This document shows positions 51,781 through 60,454 of a stretch of DNA of 64,000 bases, one piece after another. Within the stretch, counting starts at the first letter, position 1. Each line of letters begins with the position of its first letter. Position numbers and translations under genes: made by a program. The notes beneath the pieces are model-generated. The model did no database searches and was not told where the DNA came from. It saw nothing but the letters and a program-made list of their open reading frames with translations. Origin of the DNA: Ramlibacter tataouinensis (lineage in GTDB: Bacteria > Pseudomonadota > Gammaproteobacteria > Burkholderiales > Burkholderiaceae_C); the NCBI RefSeq assembly GCF_027941915.1, contig NZ_CP116009.1, positions 186,001 through 250,000 on the forward strand, given 5' to 3'.

Positions 51781-51809
51781 TTGGGGCGCGGGGCCGCGCC
51801 TCCTAGAGT
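51781..51809 (+). promoter_or_regulatory. Candidate cysI promoter, possibly leaderless
   Basis: TTGGGG and TAGAGT separated by 17 bases. The -10 element ends 8 bases before the cysI ATG and there is no ribosome site, so the mRNA would have almost no leader. Confidence 0.5.
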
Positions 51810-51817
51810 CGCGCCCC

Positions 51818-53629
51818 ATGTACCGTTACACCGAGTTCGACCGCGCCTTCGTGCAGGCCCGGGCCGCGCAGTACCGCGACCAGCTCGAGCGCCACCTGGC
51901 CGGCCAGTTGCCGGAGGACGATTTCCGCCCGCTGCGCCTGCAGAACGGCTGGTACGTCCAGCGCTACGCGCCCATGCTGCGCGTCGCCGTGCCCTATGGC
52001 GAGATCTCCAGCGCGCAGCTGCGCGTGCTGGCGCGCATCGCGCGCGAGTACGACCAGCCCGATGCCGACCTGCTGCACCGCGCGCAGCAGCAGCAGCTGG
52101 CGCTGGGCGAAGTGCCGGTGCCCGGCGGCACGCCGGTGGCGAGCCGCCTCAAGCACGGCTACGGCCACTTCACCACGCGCACCAACGTGCAGTTCAACTG
52201 GATCCCGCTGGTGCGCAGCGCCGAGGTGATGGAGCTGCTGGCAAGCGTCGACATGCACGGCATCCAGACCAGCGGCAACTGCGTGCGCAACATCACCGCC
52301 GACGCGCTGGCCGGCATCGCGCCCGACGAGATCGCCGATCCGCGGCCCTTCTGCGAGATCCTGCGGCAGTGGAGTTCGCTGCACCCCGAGTTCTCCTTCC
52401 TGCCGCGCAAGTTCAAGATCGCCATCAACGGCGCGCAGGAGGACCGCGCGGCGCTGGGCTGGTACGACATCGGCCTGCAGCTGCTGCGCAACGAGGCCGG
52501 CGAGCTGGGCTTCCGCGTCCAGGTCGGCGGCGGCATGGGCCGCACGCCCATCATCGGCACCGTGGTGCGCGGCTTCCTGCCCTGGCACCAGCTGATCAAC
52601 TACGTCGAGGCGGCGATCCGGGTCTACAACCACTACGGCCGCCGCGACAACGCCTGGAAGGCGCGCATCAAGATCCTGGTCAAGGCCGAGGGCCAGCGCT
52701 ACATCGATGCGGTCGAGGCCGAGTACGCCCGCATCGTGGCCGGCGGCGCCGCCCACACCATCACGCAGGCCGAGTACGACCGCGTGGCCGCATGCTTCGA
52801 GGCCCCGTCGGTGCGTCCCACGCTGAAGGACCCGCGCCTGCACGAGATCGTGCGCGACGACGCCGAAGCCGACCCCGGCTTCGACCGCTGGCTGCAGCGC
52901 AACGTGCGCGCCCACCGCGATCCGGTGCTGCGGGCCGTCACGCTGTCGTTCAAGCGGCTGGGCCAGGCGCCCGGCGACGCCACCGCCGACCAGCTCGATG
53001 CCGCGGCCGAACTGGCCCAGCGCTTCTCCTCGGGCGAGGCGCGCGTCACCCACGAGCAGAACCTGCTGCTGCCCTGGGTGCACCAGGACGACCTGCCCGA
53101 ACTGTGGGCCGCTGCCCGCAAGCTGGGGCTGGCGCGGCCCAACATCGGCCTGCTCACCGACATGATCGCCTGCCCGGGCGGCGACTTCTGCTCGCTGGCC
53201 AACGCGCGCTCGCTGCCGATCGCCGAGGCCATCACCCAGCGCTACCAGGACCTGGACGAGGAGCACGACCTGGGCGAGATCGACCTCAACATCTCCGGCT
53301 GCATCAACTCCTGCGGCCACCACCATGCCGGCCACATCGGCATCCTCGGCGTCGACAAGGACGGCCGCGAGTGGTACCAGGTGACGGTGGGCGGCGCCGA
53401 CGGCTCCGACCTGTCCGGCGCCGCCACGCCGGGCAAGGTGCTGGGCCCCTCCTTCAGCGCTGCGGAAGTGCCGGAAGTGGTCGAAGCCCTGCTGGACACC
53501 TATCGGCGCGAGCGCATCAGCGTGGAGGGGCGGCTGGAGACCTTCATCGCCACCGTGCGGCGCACCGGCATCGAGCCCTTCAAGGCCGCCGCCAACGCAG
53601 CCCGCCTGGCAGAGAAGGAGACCGCATGA
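51818..53629 (+). CDS. cysI: Sulfite reductase hemoprotein (NirB/CysI family)
   Basis: A 603-residue siroheme/4Fe-4S enzyme reducing sulfite to sulfide. Ferredoxin-like halves are visible: HGYGHFTTRTNVQFNWIPL and TSGNCVRNITADALAG in the first, and the cofactor Cys motifs ACPGGDFCSLANARSLPI and NISGCINSCGHHHAGHIGI in the second. Assignment to sulfite rather than nitrite rests on the following cys genes. First gene of the sulfate assimilation operon; the next start overlaps its stop (ATGA). Confidence 0.94.
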   Translation: MYRYTEFDRAFVQARAAQYRDQLERHLAGQLPEDDFRPLRLQNGWYVQRYAPMLRVAVPYGEISSAQLRVLARIAREYDQPDADLLHRAQQQQLALGEVPVPGGTPVASRLKHGYGHFTTRTNVQFNWIPLVRSAEVMELLASVDMHGIQTSGNCVRNITADALAGIAPDEIADPRPFCEILRQWSSLHPEFSFLPRKFKIAINGAQEDRAALGWYDIGLQLLRNEAGELGFRVQVGGGMGRTPIIGTVVRGFLPWHQLINYVEAAIRVYNHYGRRDNAWKARIKILVKAEGQRYIDAVEAEYARIVAGGAAHTITQAEYDRVAACFEAPSVRPTLKDPRLHEIVRDDAEADPGFDRWLQRNVRAHRDPVLRAVTLSFKRLGQAPGDATADQLDAAAELAQRFSSGEARVTHEQNLLLPWVHQDDLPELWAAARKLGLARPNIGLLTDMIACPGGDFCSLANARSLPIAEAITQRYQDLDEEHDLGEIDLNISGCINSCGHHHAGHIGILGVDKDGREWYQVTVGGADGSDLSGAATPGKVLGPSFSAAEVPEVVEALLDTYRRERISVEGRLETFIATVRRTGIEPFKAAANAARLAEKETA

Positions 53630-54018
53630 CGGCCCGCACCCTCCAGGTCCTGACCGCCCACGAGTACGCGGAGATGGGCACCGGCATGAACGTGCTGCGC
53701 ATCGCCAACGACCGCGACGTGGAAGACCTCGACTTCGAAGGCGCCCAGGTGATCGAGCTGGACTTTCCCCGGTTCACCGACGGCCGCGCCTACAGCCAGG
53801 CCCACGCGCTGCGCCGGCGCGGGTTCGGCGGTGAACTGCGCGCCGTCGGCGCGGTGCTGATCGACCAGCTGGTGCTGATGCAGCGCAGCGGTTTCTCCAG
53901 CGCGGTGCTGCGGGCCGACCAGAACCCGGCCCATGCGCAGCGCCAGTTCGATCGCTTCGCCGCCTTCTACCAGGGCGACGCCACCGGCAACCAGCCGCGT
54001 TTCCGGAGCGCGGCCTGA
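53626..54018 (+). CDS. DUF934 protein, CysI partner
   Basis: A 130-residue protein with the family core FPRFTDGRAYSQAHALRRRG and VGAVLIDQLVLMQRSGFSSA. DUF934 genes follow cysI in many beta- and alphaproteobacteria and are thought to help sulfite reduction, possibly in electron transfer, but the biochemical role is unproven. Coupled to cysI by overlap, and its last base is the first base of the cysH start. Confidence 0.92.
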   Translation: MTARTLQVLTAHEYAEMGTGMNVLRIANDRDVEDLDFEGAQVIELDFPRFTDGRAYSQAHALRRRGFGGELRAVGAVLIDQLVLMQRSGFSSAVLRADQNPAHAQRQFDRFAAFYQGDATGNQPRFRSAA

Positions 54019-54740
54019 TGCGCGCGACCGAGCTGCACGCGCGGCCTTCGCCCGGTTACGAAGCCCGGCTCGAGCGCACGCGTTCGCTGCTGGTGCGCGC
54101 GGCGGCCGGGTACGCGCCGCTGGTGCAGGCCAGCAGTTTGGGTGCCGAGGACATGGTGATCTCGCACCTCGTGCAGTCGCTGGAGCTGGACATCCCCGTG
54201 TTCGTGCTCGATACGGGCCTGCTGCACGCCGAGACGCTGGCGGTGCTGGAGCGCCTCCAGGCGCGTTCGCGCGTGCCGGTGCAGGTCTGGCGGCCGGAAC
54301 CGGATGCGGTGATCCGCTTCGTCGAGCGCGAAGGCGACCGGGCCATGTACCGCAGCGTCGAGCTGCGCAAGGCCTGCTGCCACATCCGCAAGGTCGAGCC
54401 GCTGCAGCGCGCGCTGGCCGGCCAGCGCGCCTGGATCACCGGGCTGCGGCGCGAGCAGTCGGCCGCCCGCGCCGAAGTGCCGCTGGTGGACGACAGCGAG
54501 CCGCGCGTCAAGTTCAACCCGCTGGCCGAATGGACCTGGGGCGACGTCTGGCACTGCATCGCGACCGAGGGCATCGACTACCACCCGCTGCACGACCAGT
54601 TCTATCCCAGCATCGGCTGCGCGCCCTGCACCCGGGCGATCAGCCTGGGCGAGGACTTCCGGGCCGGGAGGTGGTGGTGGGAGGATGCGTCCGCGAAGGA
54701 ATGCGGCCTGCACGTCAAGACCGAAGGAGAACCCGCATGA
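54018..54740 (+). CDS. cysH: APS reductase (CysH family, Fe-S type)
   Basis: A 240-residue enzyme reducing adenylyl sulfate to sulfite. It has SSLGAEDMVISHLV, VFVLDTGLLHAETL and the paired-Cys motifs KACCHIRKVEPL and SIGCAPCTR that hold a 4Fe-4S cluster, plus ECGLH near the C terminus with the redox Cys. These Cys pairs mark the APS- rather than PAPS-using form. No APS kinase (cysC) is therefore needed in the operon and none is present. Confidence 0.94.
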   Translation: MRATELHARPSPGYEARLERTRSLLVRAAAGYAPLVQASSLGAEDMVISHLVQSLELDIPVFVLDTGLLHAETLAVLERLQARSRVPVQVWRPEPDAVIRFVEREGDRAMYRSVELRKACCHIRKVEPLQRALAGQRAWITGLRREQSAARAEVPLVDDSEPRVKFNPLAEWTWGDVWHCIATEGIDYHPLHDQFYPSIGCAPCTRAISLGEDFRAGRWWWEDASAKECGLHVKTEGEPA

Positions 54741-55669
54741 ACGCCCGCGTGGACCCGCAGCTGCTCGCCCGCCTGGGCAACGGCCACCTCGATGCGCTGG
54801 AGGAGGAAGCGATCTTCGTGCTGCGCGAGGTGGCTGGCGCCTTCGAGCGCCCCGCCCTGCTGTTCTCCGGCGGCAAGGATTCGCTGGTGCTGCTGCGCTG
54901 TGCCGAGAAGGCGTTCGGCATCGGCCGCCTGCCCTACCCGCTGCTGATGATCGACACCGGGCACAACTTCCCGGAGGTCACCGGTTTCCGCGACCGACGC
55001 GCGGCGGAACTGGGCGCCGAGCTGATCGTGCGCAGCGTGGAAGACTCGATGCGGCGCGGCACAGTCCGCCTGGCCCGCCCCGACGAACCGCGCAACCCGC
55101 ACCAGTCGGTCACCCTGCTGGAGGCGGTGGAGGAGTTCCGCTTCGACGCGCTGATCGGCGGTGCCCGCCGCGACGAGGAGAAGGCCCGCGCCAAGGAGCG
55201 CATGTTCTCCCACCGCGACGGCTTCGGCCAGTGGCAGCCCAAGAGCCAGCGGCCCGAGCTGTGGACGCTGTTCAACACCCGGCTGCACCCCGGCGAGCAC
55301 TTCCGCGTGTTCCCGATCTCCAACTGGACCGAGCTGGACGTGTGGCAGTACATCGAGCGCGAGCAGATCGAACTGCCGTCGCTCTACTACGCGCACCAGC
55401 GCCAGGTGGTCGAGCGCAAGGGCCTGCTGGTGCCCGTGACCGAGCTGACCCCGCCGCGCGAAGGCGAAACCGCCACCCCGCGCACGGTGCGCTTCCGCAC
55501 CCTGGGCGACATCACCTGCACCTGCCCGGTGGCCAGCACGGCCGCGAACGCCGCCGAAGTGGTGGCCGAGACGCTGGCCGTCGAAGTCAGCGAGCGCGGC
55601 GCCACCCGCATGGACGACAAGACCTCGGACGCGTCCATGGAGCGGCGCAAGAAGGAAGGGTATTTCTGA
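54737..55669 (+). CDS. cysD: Sulfate adenylyltransferase subunit 2
   Basis: A 310-residue PP-loop ATPase subunit forming APS from ATP and sulfate with CysN. Motif LLFSGGKDSLVLLRCAEKAF, then LMIDTGHNFPEVTGFRDRRA and ARRDEEKARAKERMFSHRDG, and a C terminus ending ERRKKEGYF as usual. ATGA overlaps on both sides. Confidence 0.96.
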   Translation: MNARVDPQLLARLGNGHLDALEEEAIFVLREVAGAFERPALLFSGGKDSLVLLRCAEKAFGIGRLPYPLLMIDTGHNFPEVTGFRDRRAAELGAELIVRSVEDSMRRGTVRLARPDEPRNPHQSVTLLEAVEEFRFDALIGGARRDEEKARAKERMFSHRDGFGQWQPKSQRPELWTLFNTRLHPGEHFRVFPISNWTELDVWQYIEREQIELPSLYYAHQRQVVERKGLLVPVTELTPPREGETATPRTVRFRTLGDITCTCPVASTAANAAEVVAETLAVEVSERGATRMDDKTSDASMERRKKEGYF

Positions 55670-56931
55670 TGGCGACCGATACCGCAGCCCCGCTGCGCTT
55701 CATCACCGCCGGCTCGGTCGACGACGGCAAGAGCACGCTGATCGGCCGGCTGCTGGTCGACAGCAAGGCCGTGCTGCAGGACCAGCTGGCCGGCGTACAG
55801 CGCGCCGGCGCCACCGACCTGGCCCTGCTCACCGACGGCCTGCAGGCCGAGCGCGAACAGGGCATCACGATCGACGTGGCCTGGCGCTACTTCGCCACGC
55901 CGGCGCGCAAGTTCATCATCGGCGACGCGCCCGGCCACGAGCAGTACACCCGCAACATGGTCACCGCCGCTTCGGCCGCGGACGCCGTGGTGGTGCTGGT
56001 CGATGCCACCAAGCTGGCCTGGCAGGCGGGCGAGCCGGCGCTGCTGCCGCAGACGCACCGGCACGCCCTGCTGGCCCACCTGCTGCGGGTGCCCTCGATC
56101 GTGTTCGCGGTGAACAAGCTCGATGCCATCGAGGACCCCGCGCTGGCCTTCGGCCGCATCGCGTCCGCCCTGCAGCGCTTCGCCGCAGCCGCCGGCCTGC
56201 AGGCGCAGGCGGTGGTGCCGGTCTCGGCGTTGCAAGGGCTCAACGTGGTCCAGCCCACGCCGGGATGGTGCGGCTACCAGGGCCCGTCCCTGCTGCAGTG
56301 CCTGGAATCGCTACCGGTAGCAGCCGCCGAGACCCAGGAAACCTTCTCGTTCCCGGTGCAATGGGTGGAGAAGGCGCCCGAGGGCAGCGACACGCGCCAG
56401 GGCCGCCGCGTGTTCTGGGGCCGGGTGGCCACCGGCGCGGTGGCGCCGGGCCAGGCCGTGCGGGTGATGCCCTCGGGGCAGACGGCCCAGGTGGTGCAGG
56501 TGCTGGACGGCGTGCGCCGGCCGCGCGAAGTGGCCGCCGGCCACAGCGCCGGCCTGGTGCTGGACCGCGAGGTCGATGTCTCCCGCGGCGACTGGCTGCT
56601 GGCGGCCGACGCGCCGGAAGCGGTGCGCGAGCTGTCGGGCACCATCGCCTGGCTGGACGACGAGCCCCTGCCGGCCGGCCGGGTGTACTGGGCGCTGCAC
56701 GGCCACCGCTGGGTCAAGGCCCGCGTGCGGCGGGTGGTCCATCGCCTGGACATCCACACCCTGCAGCCGCAGCCGGCCGGGGAACTGGAGCCCAACGCCA
56801 TCGGCCGGATCGAGTTGGCCCTGCAGGAGCCGCTGGCCGTGCGCTCCTTCGGGCGCGCCCGTGGACCGGGCTCGCTGGTCCTGGTCGATACCACCAGCCA
56901 CCGCACCGCCGCGGCGCTGCTGGTCGATTGA
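55669..56931 (+). CDS. cysN: Sulfate adenylyltransferase subunit 1
   Basis: A 420-residue GTPase subunit of ATP sulfurylase. GTPase motifs are [16 protein letters not shown] (G1), [14 protein letters not shown] (G2), [13 protein letters not shown] (G3) and [10 protein letters not shown] (G4). There is no C-terminal CysC (APS kinase) domain, consistent with a direct APS reductase. Last gene of the operon. The 109-base gap after it contains no gene. Confidence 0.95.
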   Translation: MATDTAAPLRFITAGSVDDGKSTLIGRLLVDSKAVLQDQLAGVQRAGATDLALLTDGLQAEREQGITIDVAWRYFATPARKFIIGDAPGHEQYTRNMVTAASAADAVVVLVDATKLAWQAGEPALLPQTHRHALLAHLLRVPSIVFAVNKLDAIEDPALAFGRIASALQRFAAAAGLQAQAVVPVSALQGLNVVQPTPGWCGYQGPSLLQCLESLPVAAAETQETFSFPVQWVEKAPEGSDTRQGRRVFWGRVATGAVAPGQAVRVMPSGQTAQVVQVLDGVRRPREVAAGHSAGLVLDREVDVSRGDWLLAADAPEAVRELSGTIAWLDDEPLPAGRVYWALHGHRWVKARVRRVVHRLDIHTLQPQPAGELEPNAIGRIELALQEPLAVRSFGRARGPGSLVLVDTTSHRTAAALLVD

Positions 56932-57040
56932 GCAACGTCAAGGTAGCCCGCCGGGCTCTGCGGCACCATGCCCTCGAGCCCGTCCGGCCCCTGCCGGACC
57001 GTTAAAATTCGGGGTTTTCCCCAGCGATGACCGCCAGCAC

Positions 57041-57364
57041 ATGACCCACGTCGTCACCGAACAATGTATCCGCTGCAAGTACACCGACTGCGTGGACGTC
57101 TGCCCCGTGGACTGCTTCCGCGAAGGCCCCAACATGCTGGTGATCGATCCGGACGAGTGCATCGACTGCGCCGTCTGCATCCCGGAGTGCCCGGTGAACG
57201 CGATCTATGCCGAGGAGGACGTCCCGGCCGACCAGGTGGCCTTCATCAAGCTCAATGCCGAACTGTCGCCGGCCTGGAAGAGCATCACCAAGCGCAAGCC
57301 GGCGCTGGACGACGCCGAGGAATGGAAGGACAAGCCGGGCAAGCTCTCGGAGCTCATCCGGTAA
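57041..57364 (+). CDS. fdxA: Ferredoxin, 7Fe type (FdxA)
   Basis: A 107-residue electron carrier. The first cluster motif is [18 protein letters not shown] (with the extra Cys spacing of a 3Fe-4S site) and the second is [12 protein letters not shown] for a 4Fe-4S site. The length and long C-terminal tail match the Azotobacter FdI-like FdxA group. A TAAAAT element lies upstream. The gene is close to a ferredoxin-NADP reductase, its likely redox partner. Confidence 0.94.
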   Translation: MTHVVTEQCIRCKYTDCVDVCPVDCFREGPNMLVIDPDECIDCAVCIPECPVNAIYAEEDVPADQVAFIKLNAELSPAWKSITKRKPALDDAEEWKDKPGKLSELIR

Positions 57365-57374
57365 TAGGACCACC

Positions 57375-57470
57375 CCGGGACAACGACCACCCCGAAGCGC
57401 CTTCGGCGCCTCCCCTCAAGGGGCGCCGCCAGCGGCCCGGCGAAGCCGGTTCCGCGGCGGCCCCGAGTAG
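57375..57470. repeat. GC-rich hairpin-rich intergenic element between fdxA and the reductase gene
   Basis: Contains GCGCCTTCGGCGC at about 57398-57410 followed by CCCCTCAAGGGG, CCGGCGAAGCCGG and CCGCGGCGG. The chain of inverted repeats, without T runs, resembles multi-copy intergenic sequence of Comamonadaceae, from memory. Possible attenuation between two co-oriented genes. Confidence 0.5.
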
Positions 57471-57509
57471 GTGAGGCCCAGAGCGATAGCGGAGCAAGCT
57501 AGGATTCGA

Positions 57510-58613
57510 ATGGAACCCCGACTCAGCCAAGAAGTGATCAAGACCGCCGCCGAGCATGACGGCCCCATCGAGACCGACGCCGTGATCGTCGGGGCCGGCC
57601 CGGTCGGGCTGTTCCAGGTCTTCGAGCTGGGCCTGCTGGAGATCAAGGCCCACGTGATCGATTCGCTGGCCTACCCCGGCGGCCAGCCGATCGAGCTTTA
57701 CCCGGACAAGCCGATCTACGACATCCCGGCCATCCCGGTGTGCACCGGCAAGGAGCTGACCGACGCCCTGCTCAAGCAGATCGAGCCGTTCGGCGCCACC
57801 TTCCACCTGGGCCAGACCGTCACCGAGCTGAGCAGGCAGGACGACGGCCGCTTCTTCGTGCAGACCTCCAAGGGCACCCAGTTCCTGACCAAGACCGTCT
57901 TCATCGCCGCCGGCGTGGGCGCCTTCGAGCCGCGCACGCTCAAGGTCGACGGCCTGGACAAGTTCAGCGACTCGCAGCTGTTCTACCGGGTCCGCAACCC
58001 GGCCGACTTCGCCGGCAAGAACCTGGTGATCGTCGGCGGCGGCGACTCGGCGCTGGACTGGACGCTCAACTTCGCGGCCGAGGGCCCGAACAAGGCCGAG
58101 AGCGTGATCCTGGTGCACCGGCGCGACGGCTTCAAGGCCGCGCCCGCCTCGGTGGCGAAGATGCGGGAGCTGTGCGACCAGTACGAGATGCAGTTCATCG
58201 TCGGCCAGGTCACCGGCTACGAGGAAAAGGACGGCCGCCTGACCGGCGCCAAGGTCACCGGCGCCGACGGCGTGACGCGCGTGGTGCCGCTGGACATGCT
58301 GCTGGTGTTCTTCGGCCTGTCGCCCAAGCTGGGGCCCATCGCCGACTGGGGCCTGGACATCGAGCGCAAGCAGCTGGTGGTGGACACCGAGAAGTTCTCC
58401 ACCAGCGTGCCCGGCATCTTCGCGGTGGGCGACATCAACACCTACCCCGGCAAGAAGAAGCTGATCCTCTCGGGCTTCCACGAATGCGCGCTGGCCGCCT
58501 TCGCCGCCGCGCCCATCATCTTCCCGGAGAAGGGCAAGATCCACCTGCAGTACACCACCACCTCGCCCAAGCTGCACAAGGTGCTGGGGGTGGAGTCGCC
58601 GGTGTTCGACTGA
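57510..58613 (+). CDS. Ferredoxin-NADP reductase (thioredoxin-reductase-like)
   Basis: A 367-residue flavoprotein with two dinucleotide folds: [20 protein letters not shown] for FAD and [20 protein letters not shown] for [16 protein letters not shown]-like and [20 protein letters not shown] segments close the FAD domain. It lacks the CxxC of thioredoxin reductase, so it belongs to the TrxR-like FNR group. Nearness to fdxA suggests a redox pair that may feed reductive steps such as sulfite reduction or Fe-S assembly. Confidence 0.92.
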   Translation: MEPRLSQEVIKTAAEHDGPIETDAVIVGAGPVGLFQVFELGLLEIKAHVIDSLAYPGGQPIELYPDKPIYDIPAIPVCTGKELTDALLKQIEPFGATFHLGQTVTELSRQDDGRFFVQTSKGTQFLTKTVFIAAGVGAFEPRTLKVDGLDKFSDSQLFYRVRNPADFAGKNLVIVGGGDSALDWTLNFAAEGPNKAESVILVHRRDGFKAAPASVAKMRELCDQYEMQFIVGQVTGYEEKDGRLTGAKVTGADGVTRVVPLDMLLVFFGLSPKLGPIADWGLDIERKQLVVDTEKFSTSVPGIFAVGDINTYPGKKKLILSGFHECALAAFAAAPIIFPEKGKIHLQYTTTSPKLHKVLGVESPVFD

Positions 58614-58638
58614 CACCGCACGGCAGCCATGGCATGAC

Positions 58639-58662
58639 GGGGGCCCTGCGGGGCCCTTCTTC
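58639..58662 (+). terminator. Possible terminator after the ferredoxin reductase gene
   Basis: GGGCCC-TGCG-GGGCCC followed by TTCTTC. A short but GC-rich stem, 30 bases after the stop. Confidence 0.5.
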
Positions 58663-58702
58663 ATGGCGGCTTACAATCCGCGCCGCGCTCGCAAGGGCGC
58701 AT

Positions 58703-58786
58703 CCGCTAGGGGTGTTGCTGCCTTCAGGCAGCGACTGAGACAGTCCCTTCGAACCTGATTGAGGTAATCCTCGCGCAGGGAAGCCG
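58703..58786 (+). ncRNA. TPP riboswitch 1 (THI element), before cytX
   Basis: The aptamer shows GGGGTG, a variable P3 hairpin (GCTGCCTTCAGGCAGC), CTGAGA, then ACCTGATTGAGGTAAT and CGCGCAGGGAAG, the conserved TPP-binding core. It ends 72 bases before the cytX ATG. No terminator is evident in the expression platform, so control of translation start is more likely, though this is inference. Confidence 0.93.
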
Positions 58787-58857
58787 GCCAACGCAGCAGC
58801 GCCCTTCGCGGGCTTCGCTCCCAGGCTTGCCTTCGCGCGACCCACTGGAGTTTCGCG

Positions 58858-60156
58858 ATGGCCACCCTCCCGCCTGCCGCAGCAACGCTGCCCCTTCCCG
58901 CCGCCAACCAGGCGCTGACACCCCTGCCCGCTTCCGAGCGCGTATTCGGCTGGCGCGAACACGCGTCCCTGTGGTTCAGCCTGGGCGTCGGCCTGCTGGT
59001 GATGCAGGTCGGCGCCTACCTGGTGCCGGCGCTCGGCGCGCGCGATGCCCTGCTGGCGATCGTCGCCGGTTCGGTCATCGGCGCCGGGCTGCTGGCCTGG
59101 GTCGCCAAGCTGGGCTGCGACAGCGGCCTGGCCAGCGCCGGGCTGATGCATGCCGTCTATGGCAGCGGCTTCGCGCGGCTGCCCATCGTCCTGAACATCG
59201 TCCAGCTGCTCGGCTGGGGGACGTTCGAGCTGGTCGTGATGCGCGATGCCACCGTGGCCATCGCCGCCCAGGGCGGCAGCGCCGCCGGCTGGTGGCCGCT
59301 GGCCGCGACGCTGGCCTGGGGCGGGCTGGTAGCGCTGCTGGTCTCCGGCTCGATGGTGCGGCTGGTGCGCCGAATCGTCTCGCGCGTCGCGCTGCCGCTG
59401 GTGGTGCTGTCGCTCCTGTGGCTCAGCTGGCAGTTTCTCGGCATGGCCCAAGCGCAGGGCTGGCAGGCGCTGTGGCGCCGCCCGGGCGCCGGCGGCATGG
59501 GCGTGCTGCAAGCCCTGGACCTGGTGATCGCCATGCCGATCTCCTGGCTGCCGCTGGTGGCGGACTATGCCCGGCACGGCTCGAGCGGGCGCGCCGCCCT
59601 GAAGGGAACCTGGTTCGGCTTCGCCCTGGCCAACACCTGGTGCTATGCCCTCGGCGTGCTGGTGGCACTGACCCTGCCCAGCCAGGACCTGGTGACGGCC
59701 CTGCTGCTGGCGCAAGGCGGCCTGATCGCGCTGTCGCTGATCCTGATCGACGAGGTCGACAACGCTTACGGCGACGCCTACTCGGGTGCCGTGTCCAGCC
59801 ACAGCCTGGCGCCGGGCTGGAGCATCCGGCGCTGGGGACTCGCCATGGCCGTGGTCTGCACCGCCATGGCCCTGGTGCTGCCCATGCACAGCCTGGAGCC
59901 GTTCCTGCTGCTGCTCAGCTCGGTGTTCGTGCCGCTGTTCGGCGTGGTGCTGGGCCGGCTGTCCTTCGGCACCGACACCGTGGCGCTGCTCGCGCGGGCG
60001 CGCCGCGCCGAAGCGGTGCCGATCGCGATCTGGGTCGCCGGCATCGTCACGTACCACGCCTGCGGCCGGTTCGCGCCTGCACTGGGCTCGGCCCTGCCCG
60101 CGCTGGCGCTGACCTTCGCGCTGGCGTGGGCCACGCGGCCGCGGGCGAAATCCTAG
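58858..60156 (+). CDS. cytX: Putative hydroxymethylpyrimidine transporter, CytX type
   Basis: A 432-residue inner-membrane permease of the NCS1 (purine/cytosine permease) family with about twelve hydrophobic segments. Landmarks are the N-terminal WREHASLWFSLGVGLLVMQV, IVQLLGWGTFELVVMRD and the cytoplasmic-side PISWLPLVADYARHG. CytX proteins are linked to thiamin-pyrimidine uptake because they are typically preceded by TPP riboswitches, as here. Its stop overlaps the stop of the antisense thiD-like fragment. Confidence 0.9.
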   Translation: MATLPPAAATLPLPAANQALTPLPASERVFGWREHASLWFSLGVGLLVMQVGAYLVPALGARDALLAIVAGSVIGAGLLAWVAKLGCDSGLASAGLMHAVYGSGFARLPIVLNIVQLLGWGTFELVVMRDATVAIAAQGGSAAGWWPLAATLAWGGLVALLVSGSMVRLVRRIVSRVALPLVVLSLLWLSWQFLGMAQAQGWQALWRRPGAGGMGVLQALDLVIAMPISWLPLVADYARHGSSGRAALKGTWFGFALANTWCYALGVLVALTLPSQDLVTALLLAQGGLIALSLILIDEVDNAYGDAYSGAVSSHSLAPGWSIRRWGLAMAVVCTAMALVLPMHSLEPFLLLLSSVFVPLFGVVLGRLSFGTDTVALLARARRAEAVPIAIWVAGIVTYHACGRFAPALGSALPALALTFALAWATRPRAKS

Positions 60157-60260
60157 GCCGCCCGCAGTCGCGCCGGCTGCAGCGCCTGCGCATCGGGCGG
60201 TGTTCGCCCCAGCAGCAACGCCGCCTCGTCGAGGTTGGGCGTGACGCGTGCCGCTAGAAT
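60153..60260 (-). pseudogene. thiD-like (PfkB-family) fragment
   Basis: The minus-strand frame encodes ILAARVTPNLDEAALLLGRT followed by a short tail and TAG. TPN-x-x-EA-x-LLG is a hallmark of hydroxymethylpyrimidine kinase (ThiD) and related PfkB kinases, but only about 35 residues are present and the sequence ends abruptly at the cytX stop. With TPP riboswitches on both sides, a thiD remnant is the best guess. A general sugar kinase remnant is possible. Confidence 0.4.
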
Positions 60261-60290
60261 CCGCGAACGCTTCGCCGCTTGCGGTGAAGT

Positions 60291-60369
60291 CCGCTGGGGG
60301 TGTTGCCGTGCGCGGCGACTGAGAGAGTCCCTTTGAACCTGATTGAGGTAATCCTCGCGCAGGGAAGCA
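60291..60369 (+). ncRNA. TPP riboswitch 2 (THI element), before the TonB-dependent receptor gene
   Basis: GGGGGTG, a P3 hairpin (GCCGTGCGCGGC), CTGAGAGAGTCCCTTTGA and then the same 33-base core as riboswitch 1 (60335-60367 identical to 58751-58783). It ends 86 bases before the GTG start of the receptor gene. Confidence 0.92.
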
Positions 60370-60454
60370 AGCGTCGGGCGGCGCTCCGGGTTCTCGCAGG
60401 AGCAGCAAGCCGTCCCCCGCTGGCCCACCTGCCACCACCGTTGAAGGACACGGC

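Noticed and set aside
58703-60369. Tandem riboswitch acting as a single two-input switch
   Set aside because: The two aptamers are separated by the whole cytX gene and each precedes its own gene, so they are independent elements.
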